Assembly (NCBI RefSeq): GCF_009811655.1
Contig: NZ_BGJX01000003.1
Span: forward strand, 124,001-188,000
Direction: 5' to 3'
DNA: 64,000 bases
DNA from: Methylosinus sp. Ce-a6
GTDB lineage: Bacteria; Pseudomonadota; Alphaproteobacteria; Rhizobiales; Beijerinckiaceae
Position 1 is the first letter of the stretch, and every line of letters starts with the position of its first letter. Both the position numbers and the translations under genes were made by a program. Shown piece after piece: positions 26,371 through 35,711 of the stretch. The notes beneath the pieces were generated by a model. That model did no database searches and was not told the DNA's origin. It saw only the letters and a program-made list of their open reading frames with translations.

Positions 26371-29354
26371 GAGGCGCTCCTGACGACGGCCGCCGCGGCT
26401 ACCGATCGGGACGGAAGAGCGAAGCGACGGGTTGCGACGGTTGCGATCGTCAAGACGGGCTCGTCGCGGTCGCTGAACGCGGCGAGCGCGACGATGTCCT
26501 CGTCACGCCGAACCATAGAGAGGCGAGTCACAGTCCGCGCCGCGGCGGGATCGAAGCGCAATGACTCGACGCGCCAGACGCATCTGAACGCGTCGGCCGA
26601 CAGAGCCGGGTCCAGCAGCCAACATGCGCCGAGCGCGGAGGTCGCCGTCAGAGCGGCCCAGAACGCGGCGTCCCTGTCGTCCTCGCGCGACAGGCGGAGG
26701 CGGAAGTCGAGAGCGTCGGTCGAGATCGCAACGCTCTCGACGCATCGAAAGCGCGGAGCGACCGTCAGCCCCGCCGAGTCCAAGAGGCCGTAGAACGCGC
26801 CGCCCAAAATCGAGCCGATCGGCTCCGACGGCGGAGCGCGCTCGGGCTCGGGCGGCGTCGCCGCGAGGCGCGCGTTCAGAATCGCGCGCGGCCGCTCCCC
26901 GGAAGCGACGCATTGGAGCACGGATCCGTCGCTCGTGGTCGGGTCGATGGTCGGATCGCCGTCGAGATCGGAAGGACGCGCTAATCTGGCCTCGGCGATC
27001 GCCACAGCGCCCTTCTGCGCGGCGAGATGGACGATCAGGGCCGGCAACGCCGTCAGCGACGACGGCGGCCATCGCTCCGAGCCTGTCCAACAGCTTTCCC
27101 AAGCGTCGTGAAGCGAGGAGGCCGAACGGACGCGGCTCCGCCGCGCTTGCGCGTCGGCCGCGGCGACTTCGGCCGCCGCGCGGTTCTCGCTTTCGCCGGC
27201 GGCGCTTCGCGCGCTCCGACGCCAGATGCGCCGCAGCTCGAACGGATAGGCCGGCAGCGGCGTCTTCCTCGGCGGCGGCAGGTCCGGATAAAGGGCGTCC
27301 CAGGCCATGTCCGGCGCCCTGGTCCGCGCCCAATAAGAGGCCCAATGCAGCAGAGCGGCTTCGTCCAGCGCATCTCGCGCCGCTACGGGTCGCTCGCCCT
27401 TCTCGCCGAAGCGGTGGATCGACGCGCGCAGCCAAGGCCCCTCCGACGACGGCGCCGCCGCGAAGCGCGAGAGCCGCTCGATCAGCGTCTCTAGGTCGGG
27501 CGCGATCAGCGCCAGGCGCTCCTTCATCGCGTCGCGGCCGAGCATGAGCGTCCGCGCGATCCCGGCGAGATCGATGACGTCGATGTCGGCGTCGGGAGCC
27601 GCGACGCCGCAGAGAAGCCGCGTCCGATCGTCTTCGGCGATGGGCGAGGCGAGCCGCTCGCAAACAGCCGCGCCGATCTCGTCCAGGGTGACGCAGTCCC
27701 GGATGTCCGAAATGCCGATCGCGACGCCCAACCGGCGCGAAAGAACGCCAAGCGCTTCGACGAGGCCGCCCGGCGTCACGCCATGCGACGCGAGCTCCGA
27801 AAACCGCGTCGACTCGGGAAGCCCCAACGCCTCGCCCAAGAGCTCGACGACCCGCGCCTGCGTGGGCGCGCCGACGATTCTGCGCAGAAGCCCGAGCAAT
27901 TGGCGCACGCGCGCCGTCAGAGCGGCTTCGTCCTTCCCCGACAGAACGAACAGGAAAGGCCGACTCGCTGCAGAGGAGGCGGCCTCGCTGGCGCGGCTGC
28001 GCTTCTCCGCGCGAAACTCGCGGAGCGCGACATGGGCGTTGACGCCGCCGAAGCCGAAGGAGCTCACGCCCGCTGTCAGCGGCTCGTCGTCGCGGCGTTC
28101 GAGTGTGATAGGCCGATCCGCCACCGCGAAAGGCGTGTTCTCGAGCTCGACTTGCGGATTGAGCCGCCGATAGTGCAGATTCGCCGGTAGATGTCGTCGC
28201 TGTAAGGCCATGACGGCCTTGAAGAGCGAGGCGATGCCGGCGGCGGCCTCCAAATGGCCGATCTGGCTCTTGAGGCTCGCGAGATAGATCGGAGCGCGGC
28301 TTTCTCCGCGGGCCGCCGGCTCCAGCGCGAGCGCGGCCTTCAAGCCGTCGATCTCGACCGGATCGCCGAGCGTCGTGCCCGTCCCATGCATCTCGAGGAA
28401 GGCGGCGTCGCCGAGCGGGCGCCCGGCCTTGCGCCAGGCTGCCGCGATCGCCTCCGCCTGAGCGACAGGGTTCGGCGCCGTGAAGCTGTGCGCGCGGCCG
28501 CCATGGTTCTCGGCGACGCCTTCGACCACCGCGTAGATATAGTCGCCACTGGCGATCGCCTCCTCGAGCGGGCGGATCACGATCGCCGCGACGCCTTCGC
28601 CGCGCACATATCCGTCCGCCTCGGCGTCCAATGTGCGGCAACGACCTGTCGGGCTCAGCATCTCCGCCTTGGAGAAGGCGACATAGAGTTCCGGGCCGAG
28701 CAGCAGATTGACCCCGCCGACGATCGCGAGCTCACATTCGCCCTCGCGCAAGGAGACGACGGCGCGGTGGAGCGCGACCAACGAGCTCGAGCAGGCGGTG
28801 TCGACGACATTGCTGGGACCGCGGAAGTCGAAGAGATAGGAGACGCGATTGGCGATCGCGGTCAACGCCATGCCGGTTCCGCGGTAGGCGTCTATGGCCG
28901 TCTCGCTGTCGCGCAAGAGCGCCGGATGATCGGCGTTGCCGACGCCGACGAAGACGCCGACCTTGCGCCCTTCGAGGCTGCGCGGCGCGATTCCGGCGTC
29001 CTCCAGCGCATTGTGCGCGGATTGGAGAAACAGTCTCTGCTGTGGATCCATGCTCTCCGCTTCTTTCGGCAGCACGCCGAAGAAGCCGTGATCGAAACAA
29101 TCGACATGATCCGCGAACCCGCCCCAGCGGGAGTAGGACTTGGCGCCGTCGGCGGATCGATCGCCGTGGATCGCGCGCCAGTCCCATCGCTCCGCCGGAA
29201 CCTCGCGCACGACGTCTCGGCCGGACGAAAGATTCTGCCAGAAGGCGGCCGCGTCGACGGCGCCGGGGAAGCGACCATGCATGCCCACGATCGCGATCGC
29301 CGCCCCCCGGTTCATCGTCTTGTGTTCGGCGGTCGTCGCCGTCGCGGCCGCCAT
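26367..29354 (-). CDS. Trans-AT polyketide synthase: KS, degenerate ACP, degenerate DH
   Basis: 995 residues. The ketosynthase (about 18-445) is complete: Cys188 in VDTACSSSL, His323 in EMHGTGT, His367 in KSQIGHLEAAAG. Inserted in the post-KS linker, residues about 495-570 read as an ACP (VVELLGEALGLPEST to GAAVCERLA) in which the Ser position of GxDSL is Pro528 (GVTPGG), so it cannot be loaded. The post-KS linker resumes (GRDAMKERLALIAPDL to LPAYPFELRRIW). The last 250 residues hold a DH-like second half (FYGLLDSAGLTVAPRFRCVE) without the HxxxGxxxxP motif. No AT, KR or working ACP. The start overlaps the previous stop (TGATG) and the stop overlaps the AT start (ATGA). Confidence 0.85.
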   Translation of the reverse strand: MAAATATTAEHKTMNRGAAIAIVGMHGRFPGAVDAAAFWQNLSSGRDVVREVPAERWDWRAIHGDRSADGAKSYSRWGGFADHVDCFDHGFFGVLPKEAESMDPQQRLFLQSAHNALEDAGIAPRSLEGRKVGVFVGVGNADHPALLRDSETAIDAYRGTGMALTAIANRVSYLFDFRGPSNVVDTACSSSLVALHRAVVSLREGECELAIVGGVNLLLGPELYVAFSKAEMLSPTGRCRTLDAEADGYVRGEGVAAIVIRPLEEAIASGDYIYAVVEGVAENHGGRAHSFTAPNPVAQAEAIAAAWRKAGRPLGDAAFLEMHGTGTTLGDPVEIDGLKAALALEPAARGESRAPIYLASLKSQIGHLEAAAGIASLFKAVMALQRRHLPANLHYRRLNPQVELENTPFAVADRPITLERRDDEPLTAGVSSFGFGGVNAHVALREFRAEKRSRASEAASSAASRPFLFVLSGKDEAALTARVRQLLGLLRRIVGAPTQARVVELLGEALGLPESTRFSELASHGVTPGGLVEALGVLSRRLGVAIGISDIRDCVTLDEIGAAVCERLASPIAEDDRTRLLCGVAAPDADIDVIDLAGIARTLMLGRDAMKERLALIAPDLETLIERLSRFAAAPSSEGPWLRASIHRFGEKGERPVAARDALDEAALLHWASYWARTRAPDMAWDALYPDLPPPRKTPLPAYPFELRRIWRRSARSAAGESENRAAAEVAAADAQARRSRVRSASSLHDAWESCWTGSERWPPSSLTALPALIVHLAAQKGAVAIAEARLARPSDLDGDPTIDPTTSDGSVLQCVASGERPRAILNARLAATPPEPERAPPSEPIGSILGGAFYGLLDSAGLTVAPRFRCVESVAISTDALDFRLRLSREDDRDAAFWAALTATSALGACWLLDPALSADAFRCVWRVESLRFDPAAARTVTRLSMVRRDEDIVALAAFSDRDEPVLTIATVATRRFALPSRSVAAAAVVRSAS

Positions 29355-32300
29355 CAGTGGACCCTCTCCTCGACGAAGGAGGCGCGCGCCGGCGCGTTGG
29401 ACGCGACCCGAGCGCGTTTGCGGCCGCGCCGCATCTCTTCGCTCAGCTCGTGCATGTAGGTCGGCCCGTGCAAATAATATTGATTGCGCAGCGTCGGCAC
29501 ATATTCGCGGTCGATGCGGCGGCGTTCGGCGGCGATGTCGTCGAGCTGCTGCTCGGCGCTCGGCAATGCGTATTCGCCCGCGAAATATTGCGCCGCCAGT
29601 TGCCCTTGGCGCTCCATAATGTCGAGAAAGCCCCAAGTGATGGCCTGGAACAGGCCGATGAAAACCATGTTGTCGATGTGCGGGTGGAAGATGCGCTTGT
29701 AGAGCTGGATCTTGTTGTCGGAGGCGTCGAACGTCTCCTTGTCCAGGAATGGAAAGGTCGTCCTGTAGCCGGTCGCGTAGATGATGGAGTCGATCTCCAC
29801 CTTCTCGCCGTTCTTGAACTGGACGGTCGTTCCCTCGACACGCTCGACGCCGCCGACGACCTCGAGCTTTCCGTCGCCGATTCGATTGGCGAGATTTTCG
29901 GACATCGTCGGCAGGCAGGACATCATCCAATGGTCTGGACGAGGCATGCCGAGATTGCGATGCCTCGCGATGAACAGCTTGTAGGTCCAAGTCAGGAGCA
30001 TCTCGTGAAGCGGGTAGGGCAAGATTTTCTTGACCCACCAAGCGTTGAGCGGGCCGAGCGCTTTGTCGATGCGCATTCCGAACAGGTAATGCGGGAGGAC
30101 ATAGACTCCTCGCCTCACGGAGAGATAAGTCATCGCGGCGTCGTGGCTGACGTCGACGGCGATCTGCGCGCCGCTGTTGCCGATGCCGACGACCATCACG
30201 CGCTTGTCGCGATATTCGTGACGACTGCGATAGAATTTCGAATGAGAGGCAGAGCCAGCGAAGCGGCTCACGTCGAATTCGGGAATGACCGGCTGATTGT
30301 GGTGGCCATTGGCGACGGCGAGCGCGTCGAATCGGCGCGTGACGCCGTCCTCGAGCGTGACGTCCCATTTGCCGTCCTTCGCGCGTTCGGCGCGTAGCAC
30401 GCGACAATCGAGATGGATGTTCTTGCGCAGATCGTTTTTGTCGACGTAGCTTTCGAGATAGTCCTTCACCTGCTGGCGCGAAGGATAATCTGGATAGTCC
30501 GCCGGCATCGGCATGTCGGCGAACTGATAGAGCCCCTTGGGCGTGTTCATGTTCAGATTCGCCCAGGTGGACGTGTGCTTTCCTTCCGAGTCGTACGCCC
30601 AGATTCCGCCGAGCTGATCGCGCGCCTCATAGCACTCGAACGGGATGTCCTTGTCCTTGAGCGCCTTCGCCATCGAAATGCCGGCGACGCCTGCGCCGAT
30701 GATGCAGACGCTCGGGCCGCTCGAAGGCCGCGGACCGGCCTTCTCGACAATGGCGTCCGCGCCAGATGAGCCGTCGGCCGCGACGAGCCCGCCGATGAAT
30801 TTCGCCGTCTTCATATCGCCTCGCGTTTCGCAATAGGCCGCGCATGAGCGCAGAACGCCGGCGATCCCGGCGCTCAACGCTTTGTCGAGACCTTTGATGA
30901 TCCGGTCGATCTCGCTTCGGCTGATCGTGAGCGGCGGAGCGAGCCGAATGCAGTTGTTGTGCAGCGGACAGACGACGAGCGCGACGCCGTCCTCATGATC
31001 TCTCATGAGATGTCCCCACAACAGATAGCCGAAGCTCTGTTGTATGAAAGCGGGTTGGCCGACGAGATCGAGCTCGATCGTCAGCAGCAGGCCTTCGCCG
31101 CGAACGTCGCGAATGATGGGGCGCCGAGCGCGCAGCGCCTGCAGCGCCTCTTTGAAATAGGCGCCTCGATCACGCGCCGCGCCCATCAGATCGCGGGCCA
31201 GGACGTCCCGCAGCGCGTGGACCGCGAGATGAGCGGAGAGCTGGCAGACATGCGTCCGGCGCTCCTCGAACCATGCGAATCGCGCGGCTTCGACGCGCTC
31301 CGAAACCTCTCGGCTCGCGAGCACCGCGCCCATCGGCAACAATCCGTCCGTCACCGCCGTGCCGAGCACGACGATATCGGGTTGCCGAATGAGTTCGGAG
31401 CTGTGGAGCGCGCGGCCCGTCCAAAGGCCCGTCTGGGTCTCGTCCACCGCAATCAGATAGCCGCCTCGCGCCTTCAGACGTTCGACGGTTTCGACGAGAT
31501 GGACGGGGAGCGGCCTCGTCGCGTTTCCCTCCACCTGGATCGTCTCCAGCCAGACGAGAGCCACCTCGCCGCTCGAGAGCTGCGCCTCCAGCCGGGCCGG
31601 AGCGTCCGGCGCGCGCGGATCGATGAAGGAGATATGCGGATAGAGAGGTTGGAACGGCGCGCGGAAACTGTCGAACAAGACGTCGTGGGCGACTGCCCCG
31701 CTCGCCAGCGAAAAAGCCGCGCCGCCGCTGAAGGCGACGATCTTGACGCGTCCGCGCGCCGCGGCGAGGCCGAGCGCGAGGGCCTCGTCGAGCGCTGCGA
31801 CATGGCTCGCCGTCTGCGACACTGCTTCGAGGCCGGTCAGCTCCTTCAGCACCGAGCGAAGCTCTTCCCAATAGTCTCGGCGCGGGTCGTGCGCGCGGGC
31901 GACTCCGACGACGTCGAGCGGGTTGAGTCCACGCGGGCAGGCGCCGACGTTCGATAGGCAATCGACGATCTCGCGCGTCGGACCGCCCTCGGCGGGCTCC
32001 ACGCGCGAGAGCGCGCCGCGACCCTCGTAGAAGCGCGCGTCGAAGCCGTGCATTCGCGCGACGCGCGCGTAGCCGTGGTTGCCGTATTCGAGATGCGCTC
32101 GGTAGTTCGCTTCGGGATCATGCGCGATGCGTCGAAGCTCCCGCGCCTGTTCTCGCGTTTGGGGGATGCATTCGAGCAGATGCTCGGCGATCACCCGCGC
32201 CGCGAAGCCGAGATTGGCCATCGGATGTCGGACATAGCCCTCGTTCGGCGTCATCGCCCATGGATTGCCGAGATTCGCCCGCACGACCATGGCGCCGGAC

Positions 32301-34303
32301 GGAACTCTGGAGCCGCTGATCGCCCCGCCCAGCACGACGATGTCGCAGACGGCCCGCGCGCGGAAGGAGAGGAAGTCAGAAGGCGAGAGGTGGGGCGCGT
32401 CGAGCTCCACGAGCACGGCGGTCGCTGCGGCCGAACGCGCGAGCTCGACGAAACGTCGCAGATCGTCGGGCGTGTCGGTCGGCGTCACGACAAAGATCAA
32501 TGCGACGACGGACAAAGCGCCGCTCTTCAGCCGCGCTTCGGCGGCCGTCACGGTCGCGACGGCTTCGACGCCGGGAACCAGCGCATCTGACGCGCCCCGG
32601 CCCAACGGGTCGAACCGACGCGCCCAGCCGACGGTCGGATCGATCAACAGCGCGGCGCCGTCCGCGGCGTCCGATCGGTTGCGCGCGAGATGGCGCGCAA
32701 ACCGGATTGCGGCGTCGAGGGCCTCCGCCTGGGAGGTGAGGAAATAGGATCGAAACGCTTCGGGAGCGTCCTTCACGGAGTTGAGACCGATATCGATCAG
32801 CCGCGCGGCTTGCGCGACGGCGGGCGACAGCATGATCGTGTGCCCCTGCTCGCCGGAGCGGATATAGTCTTCGAGCAGTTGCAGCGTCTCGTCCGAGGCC
32901 GGCGCGTAGATCGAAGATTCTCGTCGGCCGGCCGATCGATCGAGCTGCTTCGCCCAAAAATCCAGGATCGCCCGATTGAACTCGACATGGTGAGTGAAGC
33001 CGACAAGATGCCCGGCGTTCTGGAACTGAAGCGATTTCGCATTCGGCAAGCGGGAGAGTGTCTGCGCCGCATGTGCGGTCGTCATATAGCGGTCGTCGGT
33101 CGCCGACACGACGAGCGTCGGCAGGTCGAGCTCTGCGAGCTTGTCCCGAAAATCGAAGCCGGCGACCGCTCGCCCATAAGTCGGCAGCGCCGACATCGGC
33201 CAGCCCCTATTGACCTCCATGAAGCGGGAGCTCTTCTGAAGCTCCTTCATCAGCGTCTGGAAGTTGTCGACGTCGTCCGACGACGAGGCGCTGACGCAGA
33301 TCGCGAGACTCGAGCATCTGTGCTTGTGCCGAAGGGCGAAAGCCTGCGCGAGGACGCCGCCGAACGAATAGCCGAGCACGGGAAGTCCGCCCGCGACGCC
33401 GATCGCGTCGAGGACCGCCGCGACGTCATCGGCCAAGCTCTCGAGCGTCACGTCGTCGTAGAGCGTCGCGCCGCCGCTGCCGGGCATATGGAACATGATC
33501 AGCCGATGCTCGGCGCCCCATGTTTCGAGCTGCAGCCGCCACATCACGCTGTAATGCATGACGAGGCCGCCGAGCAGCAGGACCGGCGGCCCTTCGCCAT
33601 AGGTCGCGCATTCGATGCGCCCCCCGCCTGGACGATCGAAACTGTGGATCTGCGCGGCCTCGACGAAGCGTTGGCATCGACGCAACTCTTCGGCGGAAGG
33701 TTCGCTGGACTTCGACTCGGCGAGCGCGATCACACGGGCGCTCGGCTGTTCCGACCACGCGACGGCGGCGGGGGGAGCGCCGCGACTTTCCTGTTCTCGG
33801 ACCTCGGCCCAGAGCGACTCGATCGACGCCGCTCCCTCGGACGCCGCGGAAATCTGTTCGGCTCGGGCGGCGAGCCGAGACGGGGCGGGCGTCACGAGAT
33901 GGATCTGGCGAGCGGAATATATTTTCGTCAGCTCGGTTAGATGGTTCTTTATCAGGTAATCCGTGAACGCATCGAGATTTTGGAATTCGAAAAAGATCGT
34001 CGGAGGCAGCGAGATCTCATACCTCTCTGTAAAAAGCGCCGCGAGCTCGGTAGAAGCGATCGAATCCAAGCCGTAGTCCATCCAAGACCTGTCTGGCGAG
34101 AGATCCTGCATCTGCAGCTTGAGGATGGAGACGAGCAACTGCCCCAGATCCTGAATGACGCGCGCCTTGAGAGTCACGTCCTCCTGCGCGGATCCGCCGG
34201 CGGCGTCGATGCGGTCGAGAAGCGCCAGCGCCTCTTCGGCGGTCAGCGTCTCCTCGCTCGAGGCCGACCAAATTCCCGAAACGCGATTATCGAGATGAGT
34301 CAT
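29354..34303 (-). CDS. ACP - alpha/beta hydrolase - two aminotransferase-like domains - flavin monooxygenase
   Basis: 1649 residues. Domains: ACP (about 45-120, Ser81 in YGLDSIAS); alpha/beta hydrolase (about 220-455, Ser313 in GYSFGG, Asp403/404, His432 in NAGHLVGF); class III aminotransferase-like domain 1 (about 460-720); class III-like domain 2 (about 735-1150); FMO (1197-1649, GAGVAG, FxGxxxHxxxY in FAGSASHSKFY, second GIGNSG). In both aminotransferase-like domains the PLP-lysine position is changed: DIVVLGGAISG (Gly660) and DIVVLGTAVTDG (Thr982), so both look unable to bind PLP covalently. The preceding PKS ends in a KS, so the N-terminal ACP may complete that split module. The FMO may hydroxylate or insert oxygen on an ACP-bound chain. 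Start from ATG at 34303 with AAGGAATC upstream. Confidence 0.88.
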   Translation of the reverse strand: MTHLDNRVSGIWSASSEETLTAEEALALLDRIDAAGGSAQEDVTLKARVIQDLGQLLVSILKLQMQDLSPDRSWMDYGLDSIASTELAALFTERYEISLPPTIFFEFQNLDAFTDYLIKNHLTELTKIYSARQIHLVTPAPSRLAARAEQISAASEGAASIESLWAEVREQESRGAPPAAVAWSEQPSARVIALAESKSSEPSAEELRRCQRFVEAAQIHSFDRPGGGRIECATYGEGPPVLLLGGLVMHYSVMWRLQLETWGAEHRLIMFHMPGSGGATLYDDVTLESLADDVAAVLDAIGVAGGLPVLGYSFGGVLAQAFALRHKHRCSSLAICVSASSSDDVDNFQTLMKELQKSSRFMEVNRGWPMSALPTYGRAVAGFDFRDKLAELDLPTLVVSATDDRYMTTAHAAQTLSRLPNAKSLQFQNAGHLVGFTHHVEFNRAILDFWAKQLDRSAGRRESSIYAPASDETLQLLEDYIRSGEQGHTIMLSPAVAQAARLIDIGLNSVKDAPEAFRSYFLTSQAEALDAAIRFARHLARNRSDAADGAALLIDPTVGWARRFDPLGRGASDALVPGVEAVATVTAAEARLKSGALSVVALIFVVTPTDTPDDLRRFVELARSAAATAVLVELDAPHLSPSDFLSFRARAVCDIVVLGGAISGSRVPSGAMVVRANLGNPWAMTPNEGYVRHPMANLGFAARVIAEHLLECIPQTREQARELRRIAHDPEANYRAHLEYGNHGYARVARMHGFDARFYEGRGALSRVEPAEGGPTREIVDCLSNVGACPRGLNPLDVVGVARAHDPRRDYWEELRSVLKELTGLEAVSQTASHVAALDEALALGLAAARGRVKIVAFSGGAAFSLASGAVAHDVLFDSFRAPFQPLYPHISFIDPRAPDAPARLEAQLSSGEVALVWLETIQVEGNATRPLPVHLVETVERLKARGGYLIAVDETQTGLWTGRALHSSELIRQPDIVVLGTAVTDGLLPMGAVLASREVSERVEAARFAWFEERRTHVCQLSAHLAVHALRDVLARDLMGAARDRGAYFKEALQALRARRPIIRDVRGEGLLLTIELDLVGQPAFIQQSFGYLLWGHLMRDHEDGVALVVCPLHNNCIRLAPPLTISRSEIDRIIKGLDKALSAGIAGVLRSCAAYCETRGDMKTAKFIGGLVAADGSSGADAIVEKAGPRPSSGPSVCIIGAGVAGISMAKALKDKDIPFECYEARDQLGGIWAYDSEGKHTSTWANLNMNTPKGLYQFADMPMPADYPDYPSRQQVKDYLESYVDKNDLRKNIHLDCRVLRAERAKDGKWDVTLEDGVTRRFDALAVANGHHNQPVIPEFDVSRFAGSASHSKFYRSRHEYRDKRVMVVGIGNSGAQIAVDVSHDAAMTYLSVRRGVYVLPHYLFGMRIDKALGPLNAWWVKKILPYPLHEMLLTWTYKLFIARHRNLGMPRPDHWMMSCLPTMSENLANRIGDGKLEVVGGVERVEGTTVQFKNGEKVEIDSIIYATGYRTTFPFLDKETFDASDNKIQLYKRIFHPHIDNMVFIGLFQAITWGFLDIMERQGQLAAQYFAGEYALPSAEQQLDDIAAERRRIDREYVPTLRNQYYLHGPTYMHELSEEMRRGRKRARVASNAPARASFVEERVH

Positions 34304-34397
34304 GTCAATGATTCCTTCGCCTCAGTAGGCTCATCAATCGATGAACTCCAGAAATGCGCCTTTCTCGCAATTCGTCAGGTCGGAAGACGGCTCGATA

Positions 34398-35684
34398 TCA
34401 TTGTCTCCTGAGCTCGGACGATAAGAAGTTCATCGTTTTGATGAACTTCCACAAATCGACCTCGTAAGAATGGCGCTGAGTGTTCATGAATCTGTCCTGG
34501 CCGATATCCACTTTGACGTTCTGCGCGACGAGTTGTTTCAATCGGTTCCATCCAGCATTGTTTTCAGTGCGCGCGATCAGATACGACGCGGTGAAGCGTC
34601 CGATGATATTGCCGAGATTTCCGATCCCCGACGGGGTATTCAAATATCCGACGTAGATCAGATTGTCGTGACGTCGCGATAGAACCTTCAAAAAAGCCGA
34701 GCTCAGATCGGCCTTCGCATCGAATAGATCGCTGGACAAGAAAGGCGCGTCTGTGTCGTAGCCCGTCGCCCAGACGATGGCGTCTATCTGCTCTCGACGG
34801 CCGTTCACGAATTCGACGTGGCGTCCGTCCAGACGCGCGACATCGGCGACCGGCGTGATCGATCCATGTCCGATGTGATAGAGGATCTGAGAGTTCAGTA
34901 TCGGATGGGCGGCCTCGATACTATGGTCCGGCTCCGGCAAACCGTAATCTCTGCCGTCGAACCCGGCCACGCGGAAGACCTCGGATACATGCGCCCAATA
35001 TTCGGTTGAATTCGAGAATTGAGGAGCAATATCCATCAGCCACTCTTGAGTCGGCTTCCCCGCGATGAACTTGGGCATGTAGTGATAGCCCCGTCGCGTC
35101 GAATGGAAGGTTTTCGCCGCGACATGAGCCGCGTCGACCGCGATATCGCACCCGGAATTGCCCCCGCCGACGATGAGGACGCGTTTGCCGTCGAGCGTCG
35201 CGCTCGAGCGATACTGAGCCGCGTGCAGCGTCTCGCCGTCGAAGCGTCCCGGATAGGCCGGAACGATCGGCTTTCTCAGCAGGCCGGCGCAGACGACCAG
35301 CGCATCGTAGAAGGCGCTGCTGTTGTCGCTGAGCGAAAGGCGCCAGCCCGCGCGCTCCGGGCGAGCCGATAAGACACTCGTCTCGAAGCGGATCGATCTG
35401 CGAACATCCGCCGCGTCGACGACATTGTTCAGATAGTCGAACATCAGGGAATTGTGCGGGTAGTGCGGAAAATGATCCGGCATCGGAAAGTCGGAAAATT
35501 GCGTGTTCTTCTTCGAGCTGATCAAATGCGCGGATTTGTACATCTTGGATGCGGAGCCGTTCGGCTGCCAGTTGCCGCCGATTTCGCGCGTGGCTTCGAG
35601 GACGTCGAAATCGAGTCCGTCCTTTCGCAGCGCCTTCGCCACGCCGATCCCACTCGCGCCGGCGCCGATGACCCCAATCCGCAT
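34398..35684 (-). CDS. Flavin-containing monooxygenase (FMO class B)
   Basis: 428 residues. FAD motif GAGASG (residues 8-13), FMO fingerprint FDGETLHAAQY (148-158, FxGxxxHxxxY), NADPH motif GGGNSG (173-178) and the late VWATGYDTDAPFL. It lies between the two megasynthase genes with 27- and 94-bp spacers, so it is co-expressed with them. FMOs in trans-AT PKS clusters can act on carrier-bound intermediates by hydroxylation or by Baeyer-Villiger-type oxygen insertion. It is a separate enzyme from the FMO domain of the 1649-residue protein. Start at 35684 with GAGGAACGAG upstream. Confidence 0.88.
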   Translation of the reverse strand: MRIGVIGAGASGIGVAKALRKDGLDFDVLEATREIGGNWQPNGSASKMYKSAHLISSKKNTQFSDFPMPDHFPHYPHNSLMFDYLNNVVDAADVRRSIRFETSVLSARPERAGWRLSLSDNSSAFYDALVVCAGLLRKPIVPAYPGRFDGETLHAAQYRSSATLDGKRVLIVGGGNSGCDIAVDAAHVAAKTFHSTRRGYHYMPKFIAGKPTQEWLMDIAPQFSNSTEYWAHVSEVFRVAGFDGRDYGLPEPDHSIEAAHPILNSQILYHIGHGSITPVADVARLDGRHVEFVNGRREQIDAIVWATGYDTDAPFLSSDLFDAKADLSSAFLKVLSRRHDNLIYVGYLNTPSGIGNLGNIIGRFTASYLIARTENNAGWNRLKQLVAQNVKVDIGQDRFMNTQRHSYEVDLWKFIKTMNFLSSELRRQ

Positions 35685-35711
35685 GTCTCGTTCCTCGGTT
35701 CGATTGTGATG

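Noticed and set aside
26503..28641. Long Arg-rich minus-strand frame inside the 995-residue PKS gene
   Set aside because: Out-of-phase shadow of the PKS frame that carries the KS motifs.
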